Counted from the first letter of the stretch, positions 13,887 through 30,100 are shown. The stretch is DNA of 64,000 nucleotides from Monosporascus cannonballus (GCA_004154925.1 QJNS01000017.1:473555-537554), one strand, 5' to 3'. The notes: a model not told the origin generated them from the sequence alone. Made by a program: numbers and translations.

Positions 13887-16800
13887 CTATGCGACACCCT
13901 CGGAGAAAGCCTGGGGAAAAGGAGCGTTATGTTTCTCAACCTAGACGCAAAGCTGGTTTTCGTCATAGCCTGCTGATTAGAGCACGGCTTATGGAGGCTG
14001 ACAGCTATACATCTGGAAATGCAAGACCCCGCTGCCCCTGGCCGAATGAATCGAAATATAACAAGACTGTCTTAATGTGAGCCCGATTCCTAGTCGTGGC
14101 AGTCCGGGCCGTCGTCTGACCAGGACGCGCCAGAACGATCAACGTCGATGACAATCTTGGTTAACCGCCAGTCTGTCAACCTTCGAGTCCCAATCAGCGC
14201 CTCTTCTTGCGACGAAATGCGACAGAGCCCGATGGAGCGGCACCGAGCAGGAGTACTGGGCTAGAGGACAAATTAACGCCAAGACAGATTGAGACGGCGC
14301 GGAAGAAATGCTGTTTTCGAATAGCGGTTACGCGTTAACGTCGGATGGTATTGGGAATATCGGGATATCGCTATTAAGACGAGACCGCTGACTTACAAAA
14401 GTAACGGATTCGATAGTTTAATGATAGTCCTACAGGGTGCGTGTCCTGGCTTAAAAGGAACGGCTCAACAGCGTTTCCGCGATGGCGAAGAGCCCGACAG
14501 ACCTTACATATGTAGGAAGTAAACTTAATCGTCGAAGACAGTATTGTTTACCAGGTGAAAGACTGGGACTGGGTAACGACGGGAAGGTTTAGGTCAGTGT
14601 TAATCCTGATGCTAACTCTGGTCTAATAGTAGTAGGAGTTTAGTGCAATAATTTCGGTGTGGGGAAAGTTTCCTAGTGTGGAGCTTTGGTGAGTAATGAA
14701 CGACCATCAGTGCTGGGAAGGCCCGTTTGTGCCCTGTGAGACTTGGATCAGGCTGGGTGACTAGCAGTCCACCCTGCAGGTGCTGAAGCCATCAGTACGC
14801 GCCCTCGTCCGTGTGAGTTACATGTAGGCATATCCTTACTAAGTCGCATCTCCCCCCGTGTTTGGACCGGGTTTACATCCAGATATTCGTACTCGCAGAA
14901 TATGTAGCGCTCATACATACATCCAGTAGGTAACCTGGGGAGCGTGAATACAATAGGCATCCAGATCGCCAGGGTTGATGCCCACTTAACACTTATACTA
15001 AAGGAGCGTACGATGTGCTTTTTAAAGGTTGGCACCAAAGACCTCACCAAAGTATCAGGCTATGAGCAGCCTGCCAGATCCTCACACCCCTCCGGAATGC
15101 AAATGTGGGGCCAACATGGGTTCCGCTGACTCCTGCGATGTGGACACACGGCGAGGACCTTACCGCGAACAATCCTTCAGTTGGAATCTCCAACCGTCCC
15201 AGGTTTGTTATTCGCCTAGCGAGACGAGCAGCTGAGAAGACAATCACTGCTTGCCTCGAAGGAGATTGGGCAGGTTGGAGATCGTCGTGGCAATCACAGC
15301 CATTCACACCGTGTAGGAGCGCCGAATGGAATCGGGCGCCCCACGGGCTGTCATACCCTCCTGTCGGCCAGGGCGCTTCGAACGGTGGGAAAGAGGCTTC
15401 TCCTTACGTTGTGGTTGCCACGCCACATACGGTGTGAAACGCATATGTACAACGCATGGAGGACAGGACGAAGCACAAAACAGGAAAAGGCGACAAAGTC
15501 ATGGAATTCACCATGCCCTGCCGCATCTAAACAGCAACAACCTATAAAGACATTATAAGGCGGCTTAAACCGTCACGAAAAGTGCCTACAATATGAAGTA
15601 CCATGCTTAGGCACCGAGATATCTATATCACATGTACGTCTCGTTTTAGATCCCGCATCTACATGTATGTGCGTACGTGCATCCATGTGCCATTACCATA
15701 CGAGGTTACTCTAGCTGCACAATGAACTCTCTTCTTGCATAGTACGCGCATGGATATTCCTCGCCAGCAGCTCATAGCCAGTACCATATTCGGCTTGGGC
15801 CCGGGCAATAGAATCTCGTCAGTTCATCCAGTGGTCCATCATGAACCACCCACGATGGTAGAAATATAGAGAAATATTCCTCCATGCATACGCACATCCA
15901 TCCATATCCAAAGTGCGCGTACCATCTTCCAGATCACCCAGGTAATGCGGCTGCTGCATGATCCAAGAAGCAGCCAAGCACTAGTTGGTGTGTCCAAGGC
16001 GGGCGCAGAGTGGTGCCGTGTACCGGAAACCCCGGTCAGAGGGTCTAATGGGTGTCGAGGGGGTCTGGGGTGCTGGAATATTGGAAAAGCCATTAACAAA
16101 TCCAATGGAACCAACTAACCAACGGTATATGAGAATTGCCGTGGTGATACAAAGTATTTTAGCATTGAAGAAGAATCCGAGTGTTTCCATTCTTGACACG
16201 CATATCACGACGTTCGCCAACCAGCGAGCCCCCTCAAGTCGAATGCGAATATCGCAGTTTGCAACTTCTGGTTACTCTGTATAGTGCCAGCTAAGGAATG
16301 ACTAAAATCTACTTAGCCACCAGAGGTTTTTTCCGCCGAATCAATATGGGTCCAGTCCGATTAAGCTATTGACGCCCGTGGATCCAATGGTTGTAGTTAG
16401 TCCATGCTGCTGAAGTATCACTAATTCTCCGGCATCCTCATAAAAGGCCGCGCAATCAATATCCTCCCCGGAGACCGGGTCATCTATGAGTGATTGTTCG
16501 TCAACCAGACACTCACCCGATCTATAAATCATCACTTCTGGAAGAGACATTGTGTATAGACTGACAAGAAGTCGAGGCGGTAGAATCCAGATTCAAACTA
16601 TAACCAGTTGATCGGAGAATGGACTTTGCCCGAGAGCTCAGCTAGAGAATGGGAATGCGCAGTATCTCAATGACCACAATCAGACACGTTCCACGCAAAA
16701 TCCTCCCTTTGGCAGGGGTCATATCGTCGCTGCGGTGAACCGTAACCTATGTCCGCAACGTGGCAACAGCCGACGCGGCTAGCTAACGGTAGTTTGTGTC

Positions 16801-17192
16801 TGATTGCAGCCAGAGCGGCTGTCCCATTCGTACATATGCTGAAGCAACGACGGCCTCGAATGATATTTTGTTGGCCAATAAAGATGGACCTCAACCTCCA
16901 CATGAGCCTTTCAGCAGGATGCCGCGGTGAGTATTTGGGCAATTGTTCAATCTTCCTTGACGTAAAATAGAAATAGACCATGGAGAGCTAGGTATATCTC
17001 AGAGTGTACCAAGGATTTTCGAAAAAGGGGAGAAACTGTATGTGGTCACATGGCCGCATTACGGAACTTGGGGTTCATTGGCCATATCTCTCGATTTTGA
17101 GGACATCTGGCGAAGCCTAATGCAAAGCCATTCCTGAACTCCTGTAATAGATGCGGAAAAAAAGAACATCTCTTTGCGCAACCGGTCCTCGT
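13887..17192. other. Gene-poor region between the glycosyltransferase and ribosomal protein genes
   Basis: No convincing gene is seen. Two minus-strand open stretches (16341-16550 and 15981-16220) have protein-like composition, the second with a hydrophobic run. I could not join them by good splice sites into a family I know. The 13.9-14.7 kb part should hold the glycosyltransferase promoter. Confidence 0.5.
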
Positions 17193-17973
17193 TTACTCGT
17201 CAGGAACTGTATCCAACGTTAGCCTCTCTTCAGTCTACAGCTAGTGGCTGCATTGGTGGGGCTGCGTACTCTCAATCTCGCCGCTCTCGATGTCGTCTGA
17301 GACATCCTTCGGACTTCTGCCGTCAACCTGGCAGCCAACACTGAAAGCCGTTCCCAAAACTTCCTTCACCGTACCCTTCAATTCCTTTGCGAAGGACTTG
17401 AATCGCATCGTCCGAGCGATCTCGATGATGTCATCAAGAGGAACGCTCTTGGTGTGCTTGATGTTCTTCTCCTTCTTCCGGTCTCTCGGGGGCTCCTTCA
17501 GGGCCTTGATGATGAGGGATGAAGCGGTAGGGACAACCGAGACTGCCGCCTGACGGTTTTGGATAGTGAGCTTGACGGTGACACGCAGACCTTTCTGTCC
17601 ATCGTAGTTGTATCAGCGGCTATGTCCAACTCTATATCGAATACCGCGCGAGATGCCTACCCAGTCACCAGTGGCCTTGGCGATATCTTCTCCGACCTTC
17701 TTAGGCGAAAGACCGAGGGGACCGATCTTGGGAGCGAGGGCGGAAGAGGCACCGACCTCACCTCCGGTAGCTCGGAGGTGGCTAAACGAATTGAGGTCAG
17801 TCCAACGGCTCGAGACGAGTCGCATCGCTGTCGAAATATATCTCGAGGGCTGAGGAGCGGCTTTCCGCGTACATCACCTTAACCTCATTGGGGTCGAACT
17901 TGGGAGCTATTGTCGCAACACGTCAGTCAAGCTGGAAAAGGTTTCGATCGGGCGAACGGGCAAACGTACGCAT
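17193..17973 (-). CDS. rpl12: 60S ribosomal protein L12 (uL11), 165 aa
   Basis: Five exons, complement(17193..17206, 17270..17594, 17661..17781, 17873..17906, 17970..17973), join to exactly 165 residues, the normal eukaryotic L12 length. The first coding exon is only ATG plus one base and the last only 14 nt (ending IPDE). The protein begins [20 protein letters not shown]. It contains [21 protein letters not shown], the L11 RNA-binding region around [13 protein letters not shown] and the [11 protein letters not shown] segment. uL11 sits at the base of the ribosomal stalk on 25S rRNA and helps recruit GTPase factors. Splitting the initiator codon from the body of the gene is common in fungal ribosomal protein genes. 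The gene reads in the same direction as SEC23 upstream of it. Confidence 0.96.
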
Positions 17974-18643
17974 TGTGACAAGGTATCGAGGGTCTGGGTA
18001 TCCGTGGGAGAGAGGTTGGTTGAGATGATCTGAGCCTCACAATCAAGACGCCTGCTCGTGGAGGTGGAAAAAAGTTCGCCAGACGGATCCGACTCAAATT
18101 GCAGGTGCGATTGTGTGGAATATTTTGGGGGGGGCAGCCCTAGCGCTGGTGGATAAGCGATTTCTGGTCCAGCCCAATAAGGATAAAGTTTGGCCGAGAA
18201 ATAACCATAGTAAGGATAGCAGCTGTGGTAAGCGAATCACCTCATTATGGAGCTGCATGGGATGCTACATATTGGCTTAAGCGATAATTGATACAAAACT
18301 GAGTACTACTTCGTTCTATACATCAGCATTGCCCTTGTCTTACAGTGAAGCTAGAAAGCTCCAAACGCTATGATATAAGACAAAAGGTTGCCCGCCTATC
18401 CGATTCACTCGCCCAAGTCATATCCCTAGGTATCTACGTAGGTTAAGCCATTATTCTGGGTATGAAAAAGCATCAATATGTCACCGGTCCTATTTGAACA
18501 CCTTAGAGCACATAGCTAGCGTAAGTAATCGTCATCTATTATGTTGGTTGATTTTCTTCCTTGTAATTAAGTCGTGAAATCATTCGCTCCATAATCTAGC
18601 TAGTAGTTGAGTCCTCGGCCAGTTCTAACCCTGGACAGAAGAT
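17974..18643. other. Promoter region of rpl12 and 3' flank of SEC23
   Basis: About 670 nt lie between the L12 ATG and the Sec23 stop. No gene is visible. A G-run occurs at 18127-18134 and CCTAGGTATCTACGTAGG near 18424. Because both genes read leftward, this segment must carry the L12 promoter and the Sec23 terminator. Confidence 0.6.
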
Positions 18644-21318
<2,675 letters not shown>

Positions 21319-24300
21319 TTTGAATGTGTGGGCGCCAGCTGATCGTGTCCCGGGCTCGTATTAATCTGGCCAACAGCAGCAATCAATCGGGCGATCTGGC
21401 CTTCCCCGGTGGTCAGTTGCCCGGCTATAGTATGTTCTGTAATGTAGAATGGAATGCGAGACGTTCTGAGAAATCGGGTGCTGCTGCCAACTGGATATCT
21501 ACCTAGGTAAATAAATTTGAGATGCAGCTTGTTATAGGGCAGTGAGGCGGCGACACAATTCCCACGGTCAAGAACAGATATGGACAAGTTGCGGCTGCCA
21601 GGTCCAGGACTGCACGCAAGACCGTCCCCAACTTTATTCGATAGTGGGGTCTTGTCAAAACTTACTGTACTGGATACCGTATACTTAAGATACGTACAGC
21701 ATTCGATTGAAACTGCAAGTACATGAGACCTCTAGCTGCATGCACATCATCGTCATTGTCAGCCACACTTCAGCCTTGGATTGATCGCCCAAACAACTAG
21801 TTAAGCCACATGAACTCGAAGATGGAGATATTAGCAATTTACGACAAAATCACGTTGACTATCAACATTACTGCCAATATCATTCTATGATGTACCCTTA
21901 TTGCATGGACCACTTCATGAATCAAAATCATAGTAACTTAAGAGTCTCGGAAAGCCTGAAGGTCTCAACACGTGCGAAACAAAACCTCGTGGCTTTCCAA
22001 ATCCACTCTCAGGGGCATCCGAATTCGAGGTAACTACTACGATACATATCATCTATGATTTGGATATACCGAATTGTCTCTCTGCTAAGAAACATGGATG
22101 GCCCTGTATCTGACTCCGCCTGTTATTAAAGCGCTGTTTGACGGAACGATTCAATGTCCTGAGTGCGTAGCCATGAAGCGCCAGAAAAATATTAAGGGTC
22201 AAGCACCCGGTAGGTTCCCCCAAGCCCTTGTGAGGAAACTAGGACAAAACGAAACAGCGTACCTAGTTACGCATTAAAGCAGCCGTCGTGAGCCTTCAGA
22301 TAAATTTTAGCCAGCAACATTCAGCACCATGGTAACCTCTGCGAAGTACGCATTGGCAAACAACGTTTTCCGCCCTCCTTCGCCGGTACTCGTCGTTTCT
22401 GGTTCAATCACGGTCTCACCGCTGCGTTCCCCAATATCGCTGCTACTGTGCGTTGGAGCCGGACTCTCCAGACCGTTCGGCAAGGGGGTTCGTCATTGTA
22501 AGCCGCTCTTGACATTATGCAGACCCGAAGGACACGTCCCAGCTCCGGTACGGGGCGGTACTCGTCCAGGCACGTTATAAGGCATCAAAGGAAGATAGGC
22601 CCATCCGGTCGTTGTCGTCTGACCGTCGAGAGGGCTATCTGACTGCGTCCTAGGTAGACGAGCGGATCCACGGGGGCGCGCCCCTGACCCGGCGCATCGA
22701 CCCCTCGGGCCTCGTCGATGGCTAGGACCACCATCCAGACACCGAAAAAGGCCATTGCGGATGTGACGGCAGTTTCAATCTGTGACACGAAACTGCTCTG
22801 CAGGATGTCGGGAACGCAAGAGAGTGCGACATGGAGAGCTTTGCGACCCTCGGACTTCGCAGCTATTTAGCAGCTGGCTTATTGCAGTACGCAAGAGGAG
22901 AGCTATGAGGCGCAATCGCCGATACGCAATACCCGGCAGGCGATCGGGGTGAAGTTGAAGAGGGGATCGTGTCCCCGAAAGCCACTTATTATGCGCAGAC
23001 TCCAGATGGGGACGCATAGTGGATAGTGTTCCGAGACACCGCCCAGACAACTGCCCCTTGAGGAGACGATGGAGGCCAGTATGAGGTCCAAGGGTGGCCG
23101 GCTGGTCAATATCTCGCCTTTAATCATGATATGAGGTTTATTCCAGCTGGGTCCGATCTCCGTGCGCCGAGTTCATCTTGTTGCATACAATGCACTATCT
23201 CCCAACCTCGCCGCCGACCGCCTTCGGTTCGGCTATGCTGAACATCTCGGTTAGCTCCCGGAACTCATCCATGACGCGATTAATTGTTCTGTTTTGCCTT
23301 TCAAAGGCTCCGCGACCTTTATTGAGTTGATGCATAATGATTTGAAGCTCAATAGGGATCGTCTCAGAAGTTGATTTTGGGTGGCGGCAGTATCACCGCA
23401 TTCCTGTCCCGTCCAGTCAGATGCCTTTAAGGCGGATGGCCTATTATAGTAATAAGGGGTAGAAAATCAGTGAGTTGATACAGAGGGCTTGAGGAATAGG
23501 AAGCGATGGTCAAGTCTTCCTAGGTAAGCCGTATGGTAACTAGAGACTTGGTTATTGGAGCAACAATTTGTAACATGGGCCAGTTAGGCCGACCTGTGGT
23601 CATTGACGAGGCAAACTGATACCCGTTCCGAAAGACTTGTTGCTCAAACGGGCCTGGCAGGGATGATTAGACGCTTCGGGCTCTGTGAACCTTCTTTGGC
23701 CTCACGGCCTTTAAGCCTCCCAGCAGGGAAAGGGGGTTGCTTTGGGTGGCCAATATTGGCATTTTTACCAACAGGTATCACTCTAAATTCTTCAACTAGC
23801 CGAAACAACAATCTTCAATAGGAAACCTGGGGCCCGGAAGTACACGAGGTGCACGAAAAGATCGATGTATCCGCTGATTTTTACCTACCACAAACAAGGA
23901 CTCTGGCCTCAAGAGGCGTAAGATTTCGGAAATGGACAGGGAAGTCAACACTGAAATGAAAAGATCGAGCTTTATTGCTGCTTTACTCCAAGGTCTTCCC
24001 CGGGGTTGACCCGGCAGGTTGAATGATGTGCTGGCTGGCTGGCCCCTGAATGCATATGGGCAATCACACAGGCTGAGGCACCTTAAAGGGAAGTAGGCCA
24101 CCATAAATTTCACTGGCCTTTTGCCAAACAAGCCTTCGATAAGTTTTCAGAATGAACACACATACTATTTCTCCACTCACATGGGATGATGATCAACTAG
24201 CGCGTAGGTAAGATATCGTATGTGTCTATCCAAACAGAGCAAATAACAGATTGCTAACTCCTAGCTCTTTGATGTATTCCAGCTTACCCTTCCATGAGCT

Positions 24301-26334
24301 GAACACTACTTCGGCAATCAAACAAGGTTCGAATAGCAGGTCTAAGCTGTAACGTGCGGGTGTTAATGCGACTTTAACTGTTTGAGGAATGATCCGACTC
24401 GGGACTCCGGCATTCATGATGACTGTGCCGAAGAAATTTATAAGAGCTAAACGAAGTCTAGAGTTTCGATAAAGGAGTTGTGATAACCAGCCAACTGTCT
24501 TTCTCAGATAGCTCCGGGTTATACAATAGTGAACACTTTGTTAAACATGTTATTACGGAATTAACACCCACTTGAAAAAGGCTCTAAACTTATTGCAAAT
24601 GGACAATGACATACTTCCGCTTCCCCAGCATCACATGCAGACGAGTGAACCTTGCACCTTACGAGACGTGATTGTGAAGCCGAGTAGCATAATTTACTTA
24701 CTACATTTATCCAGCCTGGTCCGTTAAACGAACTCTCGCCTGATGTCAAAGTATATAGGTACAAAATGCCTCTGCATTGCATCAAAGCCACGAATTGGAG
24801 TTGACATGAAGAACAACTGCAGAAAGTTGAGTATGCAAGGAGATGTGACTAGTCGGGAAATATCCGTCGCGCGTCGCATGGGCAGCCCTACGGAGCAAAA
24901 TAAACAAATTTAAGCAGCGCGGCGCATCAGCAACGTGGCTGCGTGAAAGCTGCCTTTACCCCACTATTGCTTCTAGAGGCAGAGTCACTCATCAGCCGCC
25001 GCCGCCTGGGGCTTATGACGGAGAGTGGTCCGAGAGGGTCGGTAGCCCCCTGGCCAGTCGCGTCTCTTGGCTTGGAAATTTGTTTTGTTTCTACTGGCAC
25101 GCGACAGATCTGTTGACAGGCTATCAGCCGATGCGTAAAGGACGCGGGAATTGAATTCGAGGGGCCTGCAAACACCCCCCCCCTCTTTTTACTAACCTGA
25201 AAAGTGAGGTATTCTTATACATCCCCGCAGCGGGCTATAGAGAGGTGATCTCAATGTGCGGTCCTCAAGTAGGCATTCCACCAAACCCCAACCACCTCCA
25301 CAAGAACACTGACTACACGATCACGAACCTATCCATTACGCGCTTTCCAGCCACCAACAGACATCTGTCCCAAGGGGAATTAGAACCGAATTCAGCATCT
25401 GAAGAACGAGGGCATCTCAGTATATTTCTCAGCCACCTCCAATATATCCTAAAAGCCTTCCTTGTGAATGCATGATAAAAGGAGAAGACACTCGCGCTTC
25501 GATGCTAAGTTTTCTTTGGCATTGACACAGATACCAGTACCTACTGGCAAATTTGAGGGGCTGTTGTCAGTTGTTGCGATGTGCTCATGTGGTGGTGGGA
25601 TTGTTTACGAGGGAAATGTACATAGATTAGACCACCCCTGTTAGGGCTAGCTCTATGGCCCGTGCTTCTTCTTAGGCGCGACTGAACAGGGGCAAGGCGC
25701 TTCAATCAATCATTGCAATCATCCATCTGGTGCCATCCTCCCGTGTTTGCATCCACCAGACCTCCCATCATCAGCTCGCTACATACATACTGGCGCCCAT
25801 TCCAGTTAATAACGTTCATCACGACGGCAAAATACTCCCACGACACTTCGCGATCACGGAAATCCTCTTCCCACCGTATTTGACAACTTCAACAGTAGCA
25901 ATACACTATAATACAGCATATTGCAACACCAACCGCGACTCGCCATTCCGGCCATCATTACCGTATCGCACTCCCGAGCTCCTTATACTTCAAATAATCG
26001 AGTTTTTAACTGAGCAGACGTGGAAGGGAGCCCACCAGCATGCAGTAGACTAGGCGCGCACAGGAAGGGTTTCCTCCAAGGAACAGTAGGAACTCGATTC
26101 AGTTCCCATATCTGCGATATTGCAGCCCGCCCACAGCTCTTCTTCGTCGCCCATTGGACCAAAAACGACTTCCTCTCCGAATCTAAAACCGCAGTCTTCG
26201 GCGACGCATCCGGCGTTCCCCATCGCAATCGCCACCAGATATTGCATTTCCCAAGATTTCACCAGTTCTTGAAGTACTCGTTTCTTTTTTTTTTCGCGGA
26301 TTGCCGACCGTGGTATTTCGGCGCTTCTACCGGC
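21319..26334. other. Five-kilobase region without a confident gene
   Basis: This lies between the divergent starts of SEC23 and CDH1, so the promoters of both genes are here. A TACCTAGGTA palindrome is at 21500-21509. Minus-strand stretches at 22585-23127 contain hydrophobic segments but change frame and match nothing I recognise. The last 600 bases before CDH1 are rich in C and A, as expected for a promoter and leader. A T-run at 26285-26294 lies 40 bases before the ATG. Confidence 0.55.
21500..21509. repeat. Palindrome TACCTAGGTA
   Basis: This is a perfect 10-base palindrome about 180 bases upstream of the SEC23 start codon. It shares its core with the palindromes at 3640, 40057 and 44047. 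Confidence 0.6.
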
Positions 26335-28378
26335 ATGACGATAGAGTCAGAACCGGCGGCTGCGATGCCGCTCCTGTCACCAGCTGTACCGAAGCGGGTG
26401 GTCGATGAAACGAATAGCCCTGCTGCTCGAACGCCCTCGAGGATAGCAACGCCCCCGCCACCGTCGGACCGGGGGAGGTTGCAGGCATCGCGGAACGGGG
26501 AGAACGGTAATTCGAGAAGTGCAAGAACTAGTAGCAGAGTCAGCGACTTGGTGGGAGGCCTTGGAATTGACCCCGACACGTTATCACGAGCGCTTTCAAG
26601 GGAATTTTCTGCTGATAGACGAGAGAGCACACCCGGGGCCAGTCCGAGCAGGAAAAGACAGAGGATAAACGGTGACAGGTTAGTGCACACGCCAACAGTT
26701 CGATCTCTAGTGTCATTCTTCGCGTCGCCTTCCTTTCTAGCCTCGGCCGCTTGAAGCCTCCTTATTTCCATTATTGATGATGCCTGTCGTCATTTTCCCC
26801 CAGTGGACAAAGATCGCTAAATGTCGTAGGTTCATACCATCGCGATCCGGCCAGGACCTGCAGGCCAGCTTCAGCCTACTGCATGATGAAGGCTCGCCTG
26901 CAACCCCGTCAAAGCAGAAGAAGCGTACCCCACACGGCGAGCTTCATTTTCAGAGGAGTATGTCGCCTGGTCCATTCGCAATATCTGTGTACTAACTGTT
27001 ACCAGCTGAGGAAGCAAACCGCACATTCTCAACTTTGCTGAGGGCAGAGCTATTTGAGAACACGATACCACAAGCTACTCCAGCGACATTATCACCGGAC
27101 ACCAACCTCCCAGGTCCACGCCGTTCTTCACATGCGCGCGATGGCACACGATCACGTACCCCTCCGAATAACCCCCCTCCATCACTACCCTCAAGCTTTA
27201 CACCCTCGACACCCCATAAGAATCTCTTTTCGTACATGTCACCACGCCATCACCCCAATGCTGCTGGCCATCCAACACCTTCTAGGACTCCGCAAAGCCG
27301 CCATGGCCCCAATCTGGATACCCGTTCTGAGGTTTATAGCCTGTCGCCCGTTCGTTTCGGGAGCCAACAGATGCTCTTAAGCCCACGGCGTCAACCTAGG
27401 GCTGTCAGCAAGGTCCCATATAAGGTACTAGATGCTCCGGAGTTAGCGGATGATTTCTACTTAAATTTGGTAGACTGGGGTAGTGCCAATGTGTTAGGTG
27501 TCGGCTTAGGCTCGAGCGTATACATGTGGAACGCCCAGACGAGTCGAGTGAACAAGCTATGTACGCTTGAGGATGATACCGTCACAAGTGTATCGTGGAT
27601 CCAGAAAGGCACGCACCTCGCCATCGGTACCGGAAAGGGCCTGGTACAAATTTGGGATGCAGAGAAGACTCGGCGTCTAAGAACGATGACCGGCCATACA
27701 GCTCGTGTGGGATCTCTAGCGTGGAATACGCATATCCTGAGCTCAGGATCTCGGGATCGCCTCATATACCACCGCGATGTCAGGGCTCCAGATCAATGGA
27801 TGCGGAAGCTGATGGGCCACAAACAAGAAGTATGCGGTCTTAAGTGGAACTGCGATGATGGCCAATTAGCGAGTGGAGGCAACGACAATAAACTTATGGT
27901 GTGGGACAAACTCTCAGAAACGCCTCTCTGGAAATTCTCAGATCACACGGCAGCTGTGAAAGCGATTGCATGGTCGCCACACCAGCGTGGCCTGCTCGCC
28001 TCCGGTGGTGGAACCGCAGACAGGAGGATAATATTCCACGATACGGTACGCGGCACAGTTATCAACGAGATCGACACAGGCAGTCAGGTCTGCAATATTG
28101 CATGGTCCAAGAACTCCAACGAGATCGTCTCGACACATGGCTATAGCCAGAACCAGATCGTCGTGTGGAAATATCCTTCCATGACGCAGGTTGTGAGCCT
28201 CACCGGCCACACTTACCGGGTGCTGTACTTGGCTATGAGCCCCGACGGCCGGACGATTGTGACTGGGGCGGGTGACGAAACCCTCAGATTTTGGACCACA
28301 TTTGGACGGAGACCTGGCCAGAGGGAAGACAGCGACAGCGGCGGGGGTAGACTAGCTGACTGGGGCGTCATCCGGTGA
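26335..28378 (+). CDS. cdh1: APC/C activator Cdh1/Fizzy-related, WD40 protein (614 aa)
   Basis: Three exons (26335..26678, 26830..26957, 27006..28378) give 614 residues; the introns are 151 and 48 nt. The splice at intron 1 rebuilds the C-box DRFIPSR at residues 114-120, the signature of Cdc20/Cdh1 proteins that docks on the APC/C. A Ser/Pro-rich N-terminal half with many SP/TP sites suggests control by CDK phosphorylation. A seven-bladed WD40 propeller runs from about residue 296 (YKVLDAPELADDFYLNLVDW) to the end and contains repeated GHxxxV...W...D units. The protein ends GVIR, the Ile-Arg tail that binds Cdc27/APC3. In the cell it selects D-box and KEN-box substrates for ubiquitination in late mitosis and G1. 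It is called Cdh1 rather than Cdc20 because of its length and the sequence around the C-box. The ATG at 26335 is the only Met in the open frame upstream of the C-box. Confidence 0.95.
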
Positions 28379-29244
28379 TGAAGAGACATTTCGAATGCTC
28401 CTCGGCGATACCCTGCCTACAAAACTCAACTCAACCCATCCGTTGGAAAAGTATGTGAGATCCACTCACCTCGACTTACTACTCCACGGGTGTACTATAA
28501 TGACGGAACTTCCACTTCCGCCGGTCACTTCACGACACTGGGGAAGCTCTGCGACAACTTCAAGGCGGGAAAAGGAAAAAAAAAGTACCCTTCACATAAT
28601 GGTTGCTTTTTGCATTACCGCCGGCGTTCTGGCCATCTTCTTTCCTGTCTCGGCGTCTTCATATAACATTATGCATGTAGCGAGCCTTCTGTTTCCTGTG
28701 ATGAAGCCATGATATGATATCTAGGGGTTTTTGGACTGAGCGATTTACGATCTGCGTCGCGGCTGCGAAGGGTTAAAGGGGGAGGAAGGCAAGGAAAGGA
28801 TTGATTGCATCGAGAGGGCGTTCTTTATTTTGGGCCAGGCGGTTCTATTGAGGTACCCTATACGTCGTTCAATCGGGTAATAAGCACCCGAAAGAGAGAT
28901 AGGTACGATAGCTTTTTAAGAGATCCAGCCAGCCTGTGGTCGTCGAAGCGTTGCCACCATGGATTTGATAATCTGTCTTTGCGAAATGAATGTGTGTGAT
29001 TCTCAACGAAGTACGGCTCCGCTAGATCCCGTGGCTGCTCCGTGTTGTAACGCTAATCGAGAGACGGGATGTATCGAATTCTTAAATACAGTCTGACTGA
29101 TCGTCCGGTGGTGTATCGTCGAGATAGAATAGAATCATTCCAGCAAGTCTTGAAATCTAAGAGATTCGGATCCGAGACGGCGCCTTTTCCTGCGGTTGCG
29201 TAGATCGGGTATAACAGATATCTGAGTCCTTGTCCACGACTGCT

Positions 29245-29412
29245 AGGGTAGGTACCATTGAGGATCCGAATACTGGTTTGACTCTATGGGAATCAGGCGC
29301 CATCGCGGAGTATCTCATCGAGCAATATGACAACGACCACAAAATTAATTACCTCGAACCTCCACAGACATATTTAGCCAGGCAGTGGCTCTTCTTTCAA
29401 GTCTCCGGACAA
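29245..29412 (+). pseudogene. Fragment of a glutathione S-transferase (Ure2-type) gene
   Basis: One open segment translates to IEDPNTGLTLWESGAIAEYL followed by IEQYD, then a stretch ending QWLFFQVSGQ. This is the end of the thioredoxin-like domain and the linker of fungal Ure2p-like GSTs, where the E-S pair binds glutathione. The conserved Pro of the usual R-[VI]-P motif is Gly here. No thioredoxin N-terminus is found upstream in any frame, and the homology stops abruptly after the segment, so most of the gene is gone. I call it a relic. An unrecognised exon of a live gene is less likely. Confidence 0.65.
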
Positions 29413-30100
29413 GCAACCCTACTAGGCAGTAGTCACCACCACGCACGTTCCCGCGCGCATGCCTTAGAAAGGAGCAAGCAACATCAAGGATCTCACTCAG
29501 TCACAGAGACGGGGCACTCACTACACGAGATTTCCCCTCGGGAAATTCGAACCGAGAGCACTTTTCATTGAACTTGATCTATATTTCGATGCGCCTCCCC
29601 CTCCACCCCCCCTACATGCTAATTCCAGATCCTCGCACTTCTCGGGAAAAGATGCCGTATCCTCTATGTCCCAGCCGATAAAACTCCCCGGGGACACAAA
29701 CGCCGCCGCTTTTAGCCTCCTTATCTTCCCCTTCCTCCTCTGCGAGGCTCGGGCTGTGGTTGGTTTATTGGTCTTGTACGACCGCCTCGTCTCAGTGACG
29801 AGGTGTGGGTGACAGTGTCCCATTTACAAAAGAGATGTTGCGTCAATGCTGTCTGTCTGTCTATCTGTTGTATATGTGTGGATGGATGGGTGGGTGGATA
29901 GATATATGGCTCGATCGACCACGGAAGGCGGATGGGAAACTCTATGGCAGAAACGCATAGAAGACCGATGCTTGCTTGCTTGCCCTTCTATTGCCTTATT
30001 ATTCCCTTCTAAGGATTACCCCTTTGCCACTTCGTAGCTGCCGGTCCGAAAATGTATGAAGCCGACCCGGCTTACTAAGTATAGGGGGACTTTCTCTTCT

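Noticed and set aside
13616..13966. Open frame overlapping the glycosyltransferase start
   Set aside because: It is an alternate frame of exon 1; the ATG at 13886 is preceded by an in-frame stop and leads into the supported protein.
22585..23127. Hydrophobic minus-strand stretches
   Set aside because: Membrane-like segments appear in shifting frames, but none could be matched to a transporter or receptor family.
29545..29565. tRNA-like B-box TTCGAA on the minus strand
   Set aside because: The flanking bases do not form a 5-bp stem with a 7-base loop, and no A-box or anticodon arm is found.
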